A DNA stretch of 42,562 nt from Modicisalibacter xianhensis (GCF_900113605.1 NZ_FOPY01000020.1:1-42562); one strand, 5' to 3'; shown: positions 13,751-23,168, numbered from the stretch's first letter. Notes: a model not told the origin generated them from the sequence alone. Program-made: numbers and translations.

Positions 13751-16537
13751 TTAACTGAATAGCTTGGGAACCCCTTTAACTTCCGCCTTGGCGCCACCTG
13801 GCTTGATGGTCCCTTTGTTTGCCTTCCCTTGGCCTGGCTGTTGACCTTGGACTGCTGGCGCTTCGCTGCTGGATGCCTTTCGGTCTTGGCGTCCTGCCGA
13901 GGCACCTCCACGCTTCTTCAGTCGGCGCTGTATCGGTGAGGTAGCTTCGGCATCATCCTGCCGCGCCACTGCCGCTTGGGGCTGCTCAGCGTTAGCTGAC
14001 GCGGCATCAGCCATTACAGCGGAGGTTGCCTCAGGGTCAGCCTGCGTCCTGGTCTCTGCATACTCACCGGCTTGAGGTGATTCTTTAGGATCTTCCCCCA
14101 ATAGCCATGTGCCATCTTCCGCGGCCGGCTGCGCGTCTAGGTGCGCATGCGTAGCTGGGTCAGGCAGACATCCTCCCTGACCAGGGACAGCAGCAGGATC
14201 TCTATGATCGTCGCCGACTTCGGGGCTCCAGTCATCCAGCTCGGCCGCTACATCACCTTGGGTACTGGCGCCAGCATCTGACGCCACCTGGCCACCCTCA
14301 TCAGCAATGGTCTGGGGATCAGGCTGTTCTGCGATCGGTGCAACATCCCCACTGGCTGATTCGGGTTTGCTTATCGTCTTCTGTGCAACATCCCCACTGG
14401 TTGATTCTGGGGTCTCCTCGAGCAGCCAGGCCCCCTCTAATTGGCTGTCGCTCCCACTGCTGCCCTTGGCTGGTGTGTGGTTCTTCATCATGTCTTGCTC
14501 TTCCTGTGCAACGTTCCCACCGCTCTGCTTGGACTGGCGCGGGTCTACCTGTGCAATATCCCCACCTGCGTTCTGTGCAGTGTCCCCACCGACGCTAGCT
14601 GCATCCTCAAGCAGCCACTCGCCAGCTAAATCTGCCTCTTCGTCTGCTTTACCCTTGGCTGGCGCCTGCTGACTCTGAGCGTCTTTGCCATCCTGTGCAG
14701 CATCCCCACCGCTTAGCATGGGCTGGCGAGTATCTTCCTGTGCAACATCCCCACCTGCCATCTCGGAATCATCCAGTAGCCAGGCACCAGCTACGTCATT
14801 GTTCGCGTGTGAATCCGTGCTGGGCGTTGAAGCTGTAACAGCTGCGTTGGCGCTCTCCTGTGCAACATTCCCACCGGCTGTATCGGACTTGGCTTTCGCT
14901 TTCTGTGCAACATCCCCACTGGTCTTCGGTGCAGCATCCCCCTGCTCAATAAGCCAGGGGGGCTGCGTGGAATGGTCACTCGAAGTGGGTTTGTCGGGGC
15001 TGGTGCTGCCTTTCCCGCTAACCGCCTTCTCTGCCGGCGTCCGAGCACCTGCTGGCGCCGTCGCGAAGAGGCTGACATCGCACACCTCCGACGCTGGAAT
15101 GCCCTTAGGCTGATGCATGCGATCCACCCGCTTGCCACTGTCTTTTGTTGGGGCAACGCCTGCGTTACTGCTGTGCTTGCCCTGGGGGCCGAGAACCGTC
15201 ACCTCATAAGCCGTTTCGCGTGGGTAAAGCCCTTGGTGTTCTGCAGGCAGCTCCACTGCGATCATTCCTCTGAACTCGATAATGCCCGACCGAACACGCC
15301 ACAGGGCCTGGTCAGCCGGCAGGCTCCAGGTCTTCGCCATCTCGCTCCCCTCAGGCACTCCCTCGATTTCAGTGATGAGCCAGCCGCGATCGGCCAGTGC
15401 CGCCAGTAGCACCTGCGTAAATTCGCCTGCCTGGCCGCGGGCTCTGAAGTCGCCACCAAACGCCGCGGCAACGTCTCCATCCAGCTTGGCAAGGGCTGTC
15501 TCCCGAATATGGTGTTCGGAGAGGTATAGGCGCTCGCCTACACGGAAGCCCGCTGCCTTGACGCGCTTGGCCAACCCTTTCACCTGATAGGGCACCTGGG
15601 GGACAACCCGCAAGAATGTCTCGATCGCAAGCTCTCGAACGTTCAGCGTCTCAAGAACCTTTCGTTTCTCGCCTCGTGTCGCGAGGCCATCGATTTCTCG
15701 CAGCTGCTGTAAGAGTGTGATGGCGCGACGCATCCCCTTGCTACACAGGCCCGGGAAAGCCACGGGCATCAGATTAGGAGAGTGCTCGTATTTGACTGCC
15801 AGCTTCAGAATGGAGCGTTCTTCTTCCGGCAGCTCCCACCATGCGGGGAATTTCGCTAACAGGCGACCGCTCTCCTTGTCGTGGTAGGCCAGGCGAACCC
15901 ACTGTCCGTCTCGTTTCGCATGCGAAACAGTCTTGCCAATATCATGAGCAGCCGCGGCGAGGGGGAGGAGGGGATCGGCCCCTTTGTACTCGAAGGCCTC
16001 ATCGATCACACCGAGATGATGCTCGAGGAGAGTCGTGCTGTGCCCATCACCGCAAAATGCTTCAGGGTGGGCCTGAAGATACCCGAGCAGCTGGTTGATT
16101 AGCGGCAAGTGGTGTGCCGGCACGTCGCCTGCCAGCTGAGCCTTGACTGGCTTATAGGCAACCGGATCAGGGCAGGGCATGTACGTAATCGAAAGATCCA
16201 TTCCTCGGTATTCGCCACGCGCTTTTGCCCGCTGGCGCCGGGTTACCATTTCTACCCCCACCATGAGCAGGATGATCGCCGAGCCAGCGGCCATGCCACC
16301 CGCCAGCCATGGCCAAACAGCATAGGATCTCGCCAGGACGACCTCCGTGGCCGCGGATGCCGCATTCGCCGGGTTGATCTCTGTGTCCCCTTCAACCCAA
16401 AAGCCCGCTGCCTCGAGCCACGTCTGGAGCGTTTCCGGCCCCATGGAGTAGAAAGCCACCGCCGCGGCGAGGCTGTAGAAGACGGTCAAGGCAATGACGG
16501 ATCTTAGGAGTGTCGAGCGATAACCCATCAGGCTCAT
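13751..16537 (-). CDS. traI: MobH-like (TraI_2) relaxase with N-terminal membrane anchor and repeat-rich tail
   Basis: The 928-residue protein starts with two membrane helices (about residues 10-28 and 74-93). The TraI_2 domain follows, with LLEHHLGVIDEAF (His173-His174) and AAAAHDIGKTVSH (His198-Asp199), the HH/HD metal sites of MobH relaxases. A winged-helix part, LWRVRSGIIEFRGMIAVEL, lies near residue 420. From about residue 530 on, the chain is low-complexity with repeated GDVAQ and WLLED motifs. A relaxase nicks oriT and leads the strand in conjugation. The start overlaps the upstream peptidase stop (ATGA). Membrane anchoring and the tail make it longer than the roughly 700-residue R391 TraI. 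Confidence 0.82.
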   Translation of the reverse strand: MSLMGYRSTLLRSVIALTVFYSLAAAVAFYSMGPETLQTWLEAAGFWVEGDTEINPANAASAATEVVLARSYAVWPWLAGGMAAGSAIILLMVGVEMVTRRQRAKARGEYRGMDLSITYMPCPDPVAYKPVKAQLAGDVPAHHLPLINQLLGYLQAHPEAFCGDGHSTTLLEHHLGVIDEAFEYKGADPLLPLAAAAHDIGKTVSHAKRDGQWVRLAYHDKESGRLLAKFPAWWELPEEERSILKLAVKYEHSPNLMPVAFPGLCSKGMRRAITLLQQLREIDGLATRGEKRKVLETLNVRELAIETFLRVVPQVPYQVKGLAKRVKAAGFRVGERLYLSEHHIRETALAKLDGDVAAAFGGDFRARGQAGEFTQVLLAALADRGWLITEIEGVPEGSEMAKTWSLPADQALWRVRSGIIEFRGMIAVELPAEHQGLYPRETAYEVTVLGPQGKHSSNAGVAPTKDSGKRVDRMHQPKGIPASEVCDVSLFATAPAGARTPAEKAVSGKGSTSPDKPTSSDHSTQPPWLIEQGDAAPKTSGDVAQKAKAKSDTAGGNVAQESANAAVTASTPSTDSHANNDVAGAWLLDDSEMAGGDVAQEDTRQPMLSGGDAAQDGKDAQSQQAPAKGKADEEADLAGEWLLEDAASVGGDTAQNAGGDIAQVDPRQSKQSGGNVAQEEQDMMKNHTPAKGSSGSDSQLEGAWLLEETPESTSGDVAQKTISKPESASGDVAPIAEQPDPQTIADEGGQVASDAGASTQGDVAAELDDWSPEVGDDHRDPAAVPGQGGCLPDPATHAHLDAQPAAEDGTWLLGEDPKESPQAGEYAETRTQADPEATSAVMADAASANAEQPQAAVARQDDAEATSPIQRRLKKRGGASAGRQDRKASSSEAPAVQGQQPGQGKANKGTIKPGGAKAEVKGVPKLFS
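14337..14943 (+). repeat. Ten dispersed copies of a 16-base direct repeat inside the relaxase gene
   Basis: The unit TGTGCAACATCCCCAC and close variants start at 14337, 14382, 14505, 14550, 14574, 14694, 14739, 14859, 14904 and about 14928. Spacing alternates near 45 and 121-123 bases, with some 24-base steps. This points to a higher-order unit of about 165 bases. On the coding strand each copy encodes GGDVAQ-like residues. Base identity is higher than the peptide alone requires. Confidence 0.85.
15913..15928. promoter_or_regulatory. parS-like palindrome, copy 1 (perfect)
   Basis: GTTTCGCATGCGAAAC is a perfect 16-base palindrome inside the relaxase gene. It resembles ParB-binding parS (GTTTCACGTGAAAC type) with a changed centre. 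Two more copies lie near 32.1 and 32.7 kb, and all three share CGCATGCGAAACA. No parB is in the window, so the binding protein is unknown. Confidence 0.5.
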
Positions 16538-17316
16538 GTCATACGCTCCAGGCGCTTGATACGCCGATAAGTCGGCGGATGTGTAGAGAAAAGGCCCCAG
16601 CTCGGCTCAAGGCCCGCAGAGAGTCTGCTGAGGAGCCGGCAGCCAGCCATGGGCGTGGTAACACGCGCCGCGTCACGATCGGCACGATATTCCATGAGGC
16701 GCCCCAAGTGGCGGTCCATGACTTTGAAAAGGCCAAGCGCCAGGCTAAGCCCGAAGCTCGCCACCGAGAAATACAGGCCGCTCAGCAGGCCAACCAGGGG
16801 GATAGGGCGAAGAATCGTATGGATCAGCCGCGCCAGCCAAAGCGCCACACGCATGATGCTGTGCTGAGTCCACCAGCAAAGGTTGGCAGACGCATCGCCA
16901 CGGCGTAGATGTGATCTTTCGTGAGCCAGCAGCCAATGAAGCTCATCAGCGGGCAGGTTGAGAGCAGCCCGGGAAACGATCACTACGCCGCCCGTAGGGC
17001 TCGGCATTGCATAAGCCTGAAGAGCATGGGTCTCGTAAACCCAAACATGATCTGCAATCTCACGAGCCCCGGGGAATAGCCGGCCGATACGATAGCTGGC
17101 TGGCGCCAGCCGCATCCCTAGCCAGGCGAGGGCAGTCAGGACGCCACCTGCGAAGAAAGTGCCCTGGGCCAGCAGAGTGACCGTCATCGGCTCACCAGGG
17201 GGACGCATGAACTCCATTGGCACGCCAATAAAGACCACGACCGGCAACACCACCATTACGGTGAAGCCAAGCCCCCCGGCGAGACAGGCCGACACGGCGG
17301 ACAGGAGCGCCAGCAT
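16534..17316 (-). CDS. M48-family membrane zinc metallopeptidase
   Basis: The 260-residue protein has two N-terminal membrane segments and the zinc motif HERSH (His132, Glu133, His136). Another hydrophobic stretch and EYRADRDAARV follow, the Glu of which is probably the third ligand, as in HtpX/Ste24-type peptidases. It sits between traC and the relaxase gene and overlaps the relaxase start by 4 bases, so the two are translationally coupled. It may process a transfer or envelope protein; the substrate is unknown. Confidence 0.85.
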   Translation of the reverse strand: MLALLSAVSACLAGGLGFTVMVVLPVVVFIGVPMEFMRPPGEPMTVTLLAQGTFFAGGVLTALAWLGMRLAPASYRIGRLFPGAREIADHVWVYETHALQAYAMPSPTGGVVIVSRAALNLPADELHWLLAHERSHLRRGDASANLCWWTQHSIMRVALWLARLIHTILRPIPLVGLLSGLYFSVASFGLSLALGLFKVMDRHLGRLMEYRADRDAARVTTPMAGCRLLSRLSAGLEPSWGLFSTHPPTYRRIKRLERMT

Positions 17317-17325
17317 CGTATAGGC

Positions 17326-19938
17326 CTACCCTTGCCCCTCGGCCAGCATGCGAATGGCCTCCTGGGTGCTGTGGCCCGCCTCGGTGAGCTTCATCAGGCG
17401 AGCCTGATCCTTCGGGTTGGTCGAATACAGGAAGTAGGAGTATTTATCGACCACGAAGCGGAAGAGGCCACCCCCGCTCTCATGCTTGACGAAGACCTCG
17501 GAGTAGCCGGCACCGGGTTTCACCCCGCGCAGCATGTCGAACAGGAACTCGTCCTCACCGCCCAGCTTTCCGTTTTTCTGTGCGTAGTCCAGCGAAGGGC
17601 CTGACTGCTTGAGCACAAACGTCCAGGGTGCATTGTCGAAGGCAGCCTGAGCGGCCGGCGACAAGTCGGTATCCTTGAAGCCCTGAGTGATGAAGCCGGC
17701 ACTGCCGTAATACTTACGGATGCGTCGGAAGGCAGTTTCGATGAACTTGCCGCTTTTGGGGTCCGCGAGCAGATCCCAAGCTTCATCGATCAGCATCATC
17801 TTCGGGATGTTTCGCGGTCGCAGATACATATCCCGGGTTGTCCGCGCCATGAGGAGCGTCATGACCACGTTGCGCAACTCACGGTCGACGTTCAGCTCTT
17901 CAAGCTCGAGGATGGTGAACTCGTTTGAGAGATCCAGCTGAGGCTCGCCGTTGAACCATGTCGCGTGGCGACCCACCGCATACGGCTCCAGCTGCAAGGC
18001 AATGTTCTTGGCCACTGGATCGCTGTCTGCCCGAGCTGCGAGCCACTGATAGACATGCTTGGTTTCCATGACCTCGCCATGTGTATCGTGCGCCTCGAGG
18101 ATGCCCTTTTCGATCAGCTGGTACTCGTAGTTGTCGGGCTCGCCTAGGGGGAACGCCATCTGAGAAATGGCATCCTTGAGGACCGGGATCATTTCTGCGA
18201 TCTCGCTGCCACCTTCGTCATCGTCGTACCGCTGCTTGCCCTTGATCCCCCAGAAGGGGTTGAGCGAGACCGGATGATTGGGGTCGAAGCGCAATTCCTG
18301 ACCGCCCAGCAGCTCGCAAAGTTCTTTATAGGAGCCCCCCACGTCGATGATTCGGACAACGCCATCCCGACAGCGCATATCGGTAACAAACTCGTTGGCG
18401 AGGAATGACTTACCCGCGCCGGAGGTCGCGATCACCGAAAAATTGTAGGAGGTGGCCGAATCGAAGATGTCGATGCATGACATCTGGCCGCGGCGTGAAA
18501 CCAGCAAGAGTCCATTGGCGTAGAGGTAGGGGTTACCCTGAGGGTCTTTGCGCACGACAGGCCCGTTGCCGCCCCAGTCGCCCTGGCAGATCGAGGCGCA
18601 GGCGCCGTTCAGGCTAGAGACCATCTGTGCCCGCTGAAGGCCTGAGGTTGGCTTGTCCATGCGCGGGTTATAGCCCCACGGCAGGGACGACAACCAGATT
18701 GGCAGCGAGATATAGCGTTCCCGCGAGGCCCTGAAGCCCGCCTTCCGCCACAGCGAGGATACATAGTCTGCATCCGAGGCCGCTCTCTCAGGCTCAGTAA
18801 TGATGTTGATACCCGTCCACATGCGTACCGGGCAGTAGTTCGAGCGGGTATCGTTGAGCAGCTGCTGGGTGTCTCGGCGCCGTGTGAAGAGGTGGGGCAT
18901 CATCCCCTTGTACCACTCCGAATCACTCATGCACTGTTTGGAGATCATGCCCATCCGCATTGTGATGTCATCACGAGCCTTTTCGGTGTTCGGCTTATAG
19001 ATGGTGGTGTACATCCAGTAGGCCGGCGCGATGCGATCGGTCGCAGACTTCAGCTCCCCGAGCATGTCGCCAGTCATGTAGAGGCGCAGATAGTCGGGGT
19101 AGGTGTCGATGGTCAGGGGGACGACATCCACCTCACGCTCGTTGTCACTGAACTGGACCGCCCCCGAGGATTTCACGCGAATGCGTGTCCGCTTGTCGAA
19201 GATGGAATCAACGAAGGGACCGCCTTCCTCTTCCAGGCGCTGAAGCTCACCCGGCACCATCTGAGGATTGGCTATGCGACGCAGCACACGGCGCGTACCC
19301 AATTCGTTCATGAGAGCAGGGGACAGGCCCATGGAGCTGAACGTTCCCATGACAGACTGGCGGAATTCATCGCACATGTGACGCCATGAGCGGATCTCCT
19401 CAGCATGCTCTGGGTCGCCGCCAAAGGTCATGGTGAAGAAAGCGAAGTAATGCACCTCGCGGGGATACAAGCGTTCGTTGGGCAGTAGGCTCTTGTTATT
19501 GGCCGCAGCGTCGAGCATGTGCTGGCTTCGGCGTTCAACCAGCTCCTTGAGCATGGGATCTTTGCAGTAACGCAGCCGTCGAGCCTGCCATGTGTTGATC
19601 CGATCCTCGATGGCCGGCGAGCTATGAGCAACGAACTGGATAACGGTGTCTGCTGGCGCCCGCGTGATCAGTGACTCGATCTGCTCCTCAATGTCCTTGC
19701 CAGCAACCATCAGGGGCGCAAACTGGAGACCAAAGCCCAGTTGAGGGTGCTTCCCGTCATCACGGACGCAGTAATTATCTTCGTAGTCGATATAGGGAAG
19801 AAGGCTCGCCGGATCATCCCGCTCAGTCAGCGCCTCGGCTGCCTGGAGGGGGAGTGCGCGATCGCCATAATCGGGAGCGCCCTGCTGAATCATGCGGCGC
19901 ATCTTGTGCCGCATACGAGTCATCGCAGTGATCTGCAT
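17326..19938 (-). CDS. traC: TraC/VirB4-family conjugative transfer ATPase
   Basis: The 870-residue protein has Walker A ATSGAGKSFLANEF (Lys510) and Walker B MMLIDEAWDLL (Asp718-Glu719). Flanking blocks include FDPNHPVSLNPFWGI, RRIRKYYGSAGFITQGF and FDNAPWTFVLKQ, typical of F-type TraC. This cytoplasmic ATPase powers pilus assembly. The gene follows the traV-like lipoprotein gene by one base. Length fits the TraC family (about 800-900). Confidence 0.93.
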   Translation of the reverse strand: MQITAMTRMRHKMRRMIQQGAPDYGDRALPLQAAEALTERDDPASLLPYIDYEDNYCVRDDGKHPQLGFGLQFAPLMVAGKDIEEQIESLITRAPADTVIQFVAHSSPAIEDRINTWQARRLRYCKDPMLKELVERRSQHMLDAAANNKSLLPNERLYPREVHYFAFFTMTFGGDPEHAEEIRSWRHMCDEFRQSVMGTFSSMGLSPALMNELGTRRVLRRIANPQMVPGELQRLEEEGGPFVDSIFDKRTRIRVKSSGAVQFSDNEREVDVVPLTIDTYPDYLRLYMTGDMLGELKSATDRIAPAYWMYTTIYKPNTEKARDDITMRMGMISKQCMSDSEWYKGMMPHLFTRRRDTQQLLNDTRSNYCPVRMWTGINIITEPERAASDADYVSSLWRKAGFRASRERYISLPIWLSSLPWGYNPRMDKPTSGLQRAQMVSSLNGACASICQGDWGGNGPVVRKDPQGNPYLYANGLLLVSRRGQMSCIDIFDSATSYNFSVIATSGAGKSFLANEFVTDMRCRDGVVRIIDVGGSYKELCELLGGQELRFDPNHPVSLNPFWGIKGKQRYDDDEGGSEIAEMIPVLKDAISQMAFPLGEPDNYEYQLIEKGILEAHDTHGEVMETKHVYQWLAARADSDPVAKNIALQLEPYAVGRHATWFNGEPQLDLSNEFTILELEELNVDRELRNVVMTLLMARTTRDMYLRPRNIPKMMLIDEAWDLLADPKSGKFIETAFRRIRKYYGSAGFITQGFKDTDLSPAAQAAFDNAPWTFVLKQSGPSLDYAQKNGKLGGEDEFLFDMLRGVKPGAGYSEVFVKHESGGGLFRFVVDKYSYFLYSTNPKDQARLMKLTEAGHSTQEAIRMLAEGQG

Positions 19939-19939
19939 A

Positions 19940-20437
19940 TCAATTCTCCGGGACGATCTGCATTTGCGGCTGGATGCGATACGGGTTCACGCTGGCGCCT
20001 GGCGCTCGCGGGGCGATGTGCTGAACCCCAGGGGCAGGGCCGATCATGCCGGCGCCGACGCCTTGTTCGCGCAGCTGGCCATATCGCCATGCATCGGGCA
20101 GGGTCACATACAGGTACTCGCCCGATCGCAGGATGCCGTCATTGCCACGCCACGGGGCGACCCAGATGCGCACGGGCTTGCCAGGCTGGTAGACAGGCTG
20201 ATCGGTGAGGCCACCACCGCTATAGGGACGCCATTGCTCAATCTTTTCTTCCTCCGCATCCGCGGCATCATCATGGCCATCCATCACCGATTCGGACGAG
20301 CCACCATTCGCAACCGCGGCCTCATAGACCTCACCCGTACCGACGCACTCAGTCCCCAGCTCACAGTCATGACGTACCGTGGCACAGCCCCCGAGGAACA
20401 GGAGAGCAGTCAAGGGGATCAACAGCTTCAAACTCAT
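19940..20437 (-). CDS. traV: TraV-like outer-membrane lipoprotein of the transfer system
   Basis: From ATG at 20437 (165 residues) the protein has a lipoprotein signal, LLIPLTALLFLGGCAT, with the lipobox Cys at LGGC. Further Cys residues lie in RHDCELGTEC, as in TraV. The Pro-rich mid part contains QPGKPVRIWVAPWRGNDGIL. The position between traB and traC is that of traV in F-type systems. The longer open frame upstream overlaps traB and has no good start. Confidence 0.82.
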   Translation of the reverse strand: MSLKLLIPLTALLFLGGCATVRHDCELGTECVGTGEVYEAAVANGGSSESVMDGHDDAADAEEEKIEQWRPYSGGGLTDQPVYQPGKPVRIWVAPWRGNDGILRSGEYLYVTLPDAWRYGQLREQGVGAGMIGPAPGVQHIAPRAPGASVNPYRIQPQMQIVPEN

Positions 20438-20441
20438 AGGA

Positions 20442-21935
20442 TTAGCCCTCGCTCGGCATCTTCTCGGCCAGCTCGTAGGCTTCCCACTCGAGCTTCTGGC
20501 CTTCCTGGATAACAACGGTGCCGCGGCGGCCTGAGGGAACCTCGATCACCGGGAACATGGATTCAGCTTCTTCGATGTAGCGCTCTGCCAGGATTTCCAT
20601 GGCGCGGCCGGCACCACCGTACATGCCAACCTCAGCGACACTATCCGGGTCGATAGTGGTCACAACGCCGCTGCCCGTAACGGCCGACTCAGCACCTTGC
20701 GCCGCCGTAGCAGCGATACTGCTGGCGCCTTCGGCAAAACCGGCAAGCATGGCCTTGCCCAGTAGGGCGCCAGCCCGACGCTCAACCTTGCCGCGCAGCC
20801 CCAGACGACCATCTGAGTCCACGATGTAGCCATTGATCGGCGACTCGAGCATCATCCCTGTCCGTGTATCGACGCAGGAAATACGGGTGACATTGATATG
20901 CGCTCGTTCGCTGGAGAGGTCACCGTAACCCCCGCCCATGCCAAAGCAGTCGGCGAGGCGATACCGCGCACTACCCGGCAGGAAAGCATCGTTTTGGATA
21001 CGGAAGAGAACCGGCTGAGGATTGTTCCGGGTACGCTCGGCTGCGCCAAAGTCGGCGCCGGTCAGCATGGCCACTTCGGAGAACGACCCCATCGGCAGGA
21101 ATCCCGCTTTCGGTGGTCCCAGATCCTCTTCATCATCGTCCTGCTGGGCCTCGTCGTTGCGTAGGATGCGAGCGCTAGGCTCTCCACTGGAGCCATTGAG
21201 CACGATCGGATCAGCCGGTCCCTCATCCTTCTGATACTGAGGAAGCCGTGAAGGCATGGCGCCGCCCTGTGTCGACGCTTGTTGCCTCGGGGGCAGACCA
21301 GCACGGCCAGAGTCACTGTCACGACGCGCCACAGGGGGTGGGGGCACCACACCAGGATCATCGCCTCGCGGCGGACGTAGATAGTCGGCTGGCGAACGGT
21401 TGGCGCTAGTGTTGCCATTTGAAGATGTACCGATGTGAACGGCGCTGGAGTTATCTTCACCGCTGGCAATATCCGCGAGACGCGCTCGCAGCTGTTCCAT
21501 GGTCGTCCGAGTCTCTTCGCGCTCCGATTCCATACCAGCTTGCATTTCCTCGAGCTGGGCCTGAAGGCGAGCATCCCTCTGTGCTTGGCTCTCACGCTGC
21601 TCAGCTATTTCCTCGTGAGCCTCCCGCAACTGTTGCTGTAGGCGCGAGATAGTGACTTCCTCGCCGTGTCGGGTATCCGGCGTGGTATCCATGAATTCCG
21701 GGGGTGGTGGCGCTTTGTCATTGCTGCTGTCACGGGCGCTGATGGCGTTACTGGCAACAAGCCAGATCACGACACAGGCACCACCTCCGTACAAAAGCCA
21801 CTTCCGTCCCTGCGCACGCTCCAGCAGGCTCTGTGAGACGATCTTGGACTTGGCTTTGGCCTTGGCCACCGTGGAATTCTTGTCCTGGCCAGACTCACCC
21901 GGCTGCTGCGTGTTCTGATCTTCAGCCACGATCAA
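20442..21935 (-). CDS. traB: TraB/VirB10-like transfer protein
   Basis: The 497-residue protein has a basic cytoplasmic start and one membrane helix (WLLYGGGACVVIWLVASNA, about residues 46-64). A long coiled coil follows (about 92-160: ISRLQQQLREAHEEIAEQRE...), then a Pro-rich linker and a C-terminal VirB10-type beta-barrel domain (LPMGSFSEVAMLTGADFGA, INGYIVDSDGRLGLRGKVE). TraB spans the periplasm and joins the inner-membrane complex to the TraK/TraV core. Overlap with traK is 14 bases. Confidence 0.9.
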   Translation of the reverse strand: MIVAEDQNTQQPGESGQDKNSTVAKAKAKSKIVSQSLLERAQGRKWLLYGGGACVVIWLVASNAISARDSSNDKAPPPPEFMDTTPDTRHGEEVTISRLQQQLREAHEEIAEQRESQAQRDARLQAQLEEMQAGMESEREETRTTMEQLRARLADIASGEDNSSAVHIGTSSNGNTSANRSPADYLRPPRGDDPGVVPPPPVARRDSDSGRAGLPPRQQASTQGGAMPSRLPQYQKDEGPADPIVLNGSSGEPSARILRNDEAQQDDDEEDLGPPKAGFLPMGSFSEVAMLTGADFGAAERTRNNPQPVLFRIQNDAFLPGSARYRLADCFGMGGGYGDLSSERAHINVTRISCVDTRTGMMLESPINGYIVDSDGRLGLRGKVERRAGALLGKAMLAGFAEGASSIAATAAQGAESAVTGSGVVTTIDPDSVAEVGMYGGAGRAMEILAERYIEEAESMFPVIEVPSGRRGTVVIQEGQKLEWEAYELAEKMPSEG

Positions 21936-22614
21936 CCTCCACGACGATCATTCGGGGCTGCTGGCGCTCGCTGACCGTATCCCCTTCCAAGGAAATGGCA
22001 ACGACCCCATCGCGGTAGAAATCGCGAGGCTCAACCTCGAGCGAGGTGTCTGAGGACAGCCGGTAGATGTTCACGACATGGCCGGAACCGCGGTACTGGT
22101 TTTCCGCCGTGAGCCTGAGCGTGCCACCATTGGGCATCTCGAGTCGGGCGCTGGGCGGGGCGCCAGCAAGCTCAAAGCCACTGGGGCGTGCCCCCTGGAA
22201 CGCCGCCAGGATAGTGTCTGCAATCCAACGATCCTTGGGCCGGCTCTCCCTCTCGGGCGGCTCGGACAGATCAGGAGCATTGCGATACCGGAAAACCTGG
22301 GCATCGATACCGCTTTCCGGTTCCAGCTTCACCGTGAAAGCCTCGCCGCTTTGTAACTGGACAAAAACCGAGAACGGCTCTGCCTCGTCAGCAGGACGGA
22401 TCAGAAGACCACGCTTACCATCAGTCGGCACCGGGTTGTCTCGCAGCTCTGCCTCGGGGGGAATGACAATCGTGGAGTACGGCTCTGGGAATACCAGCCG
22501 GTTATACGCATCGGTGGATACAACCACCTCCTGGACATCATCGCTGGCGCTGGCGAATGTGGCGACGGCAAGCGCCGCCGCCATGACCAGCCCCTGCATC
22601 TTGGGCTTGTTCAT
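21922..22614 (-). CDS. traK: TraK-like secretin/VirB9-type transfer protein
   Basis: The 230-residue protein has a signal peptide (GLVMAAALAVATFASASD). Beta-rich segments follow: VVVSTDAYNRLVFPEPYSTIVIP near the start and GHVVNIYRLSSDTSLEVEPRDFYRDGVVAISL near the end, the TraK pattern. It overlaps traE by 4 bases and traB by 14, so it is tightly coupled. It forms the periplasmic/outer-membrane ring with TraB and TraV. Confidence 0.85.
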   Translation of the reverse strand: MNKPKMQGLVMAAALAVATFASASDDVQEVVVSTDAYNRLVFPEPYSTIVIPPEAELRDNPVPTDGKRGLLIRPADEAEPFSVFVQLQSGEAFTVKLEPESGIDAQVFRYRNAPDLSEPPERESRPKDRWIADTILAAFQGARPSGFELAGAPPSARLEMPNGGTLRLTAENQYRGSGHVVNIYRLSSDTSLEVEPRDFYRDGVVAISLEGDTVSERQQPRMIVVEVDRG

Positions 22615-23168
22615 TTGTCCTCCAAAGAGAAACCAGCGACATACGGAACGCCGCCGCTGAAGGAATAGCGGACACGGTAGGAAACAGATTCGTCCTCGAT
22701 CTGTTCGGTGCCATGCCAGGCCCGCAAGCGCCCGTAGACCCGCACCGTGTCGTCAAGGGCTTCGGTTCCTTCAACGAACAGAGCCTGGGTGCGCTCGGAT
22801 TTCTCCAGGTCTGGGATTCGAGCCTGAAGATCATTGCCAACCTTGGCATAGAGGGCCGGCGTCATCCGGTTCTGGAAGCGTGCGTACTGCTTCTGCACGT
22901 TCCGAGGGGTCCAGTTGCTGTGCAACTGGGCATCTGCGATCGCTATCTCCGTGAGGTAGCTTGCATCGGTGTAGTCAGCGCTGGCGCCCACCTCGACCGG
23001 CCCATCCATCAGGTGCAGATCGTAGGGCACCAGCCGGGTTGGCATGTTGGCACTGAGCTGGACATAGCTCTGCAGGAGGTAGATCAGCAACCCTGCCAGG
23101 AGCAAGGTGCAGAACATCCAGCCCCTGGCAGCGATCCACTGATTACGCAATGCATTGAGGTATTTCAT
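22611..23168 (-). CDS. traE: TraE-like transfer protein
   Basis: From ATG (complement of 23166-23168) the 185-residue protein begins MKYLNALRNQWIAARGWMF and has one membrane helix (FCTLLLAGLLIYLLQSYV). A periplasmic domain with YLTEIAIADAQLHSNWTPRNV and a final RYSFSGGVPYVAGFSLE follows. This is the TraE topology, VirB8-like in role. The start overlaps the traL stop (ATGA), which supports it over the longer open frame. Confidence 0.87.
   Translation of the reverse strand: MKYLNALRNQWIAARGWMFCTLLLAGLLIYLLQSYVQLSANMPTRLVPYDLHLMDGPVEVGASADYTDASYLTEIAIADAQLHSNWTPRNVQKQYARFQNRMTPALYAKVGNDLQARIPDLEKSERTQALFVEGTEALDDTVRVYGRLRAWHGTEQIEDESVSYRVRYSFSGGVPYVAGFSLEDK

Noticed and set aside
14337-14943. 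CRISPR array
   Set aside because: The repeats are short, the spacers are similar to each other and of two size classes, and the whole lies in an open coding frame.
14337-14943. Iteron array of a replication origin
   Set aside because: Repeat spacing is not helical-turn regular, no AT-rich region or rep gene is adjacent, and the units are in coding phase.
14307-15409. Several plus-strand open frames across the relaxase tail with repeated Cys-Ala-Thr-Ser-Pro motifs
   Set aside because: These come from the reverse reading of the GDVAQ repeats. The minus strand has one long frame with relaxase domains and good coupling.
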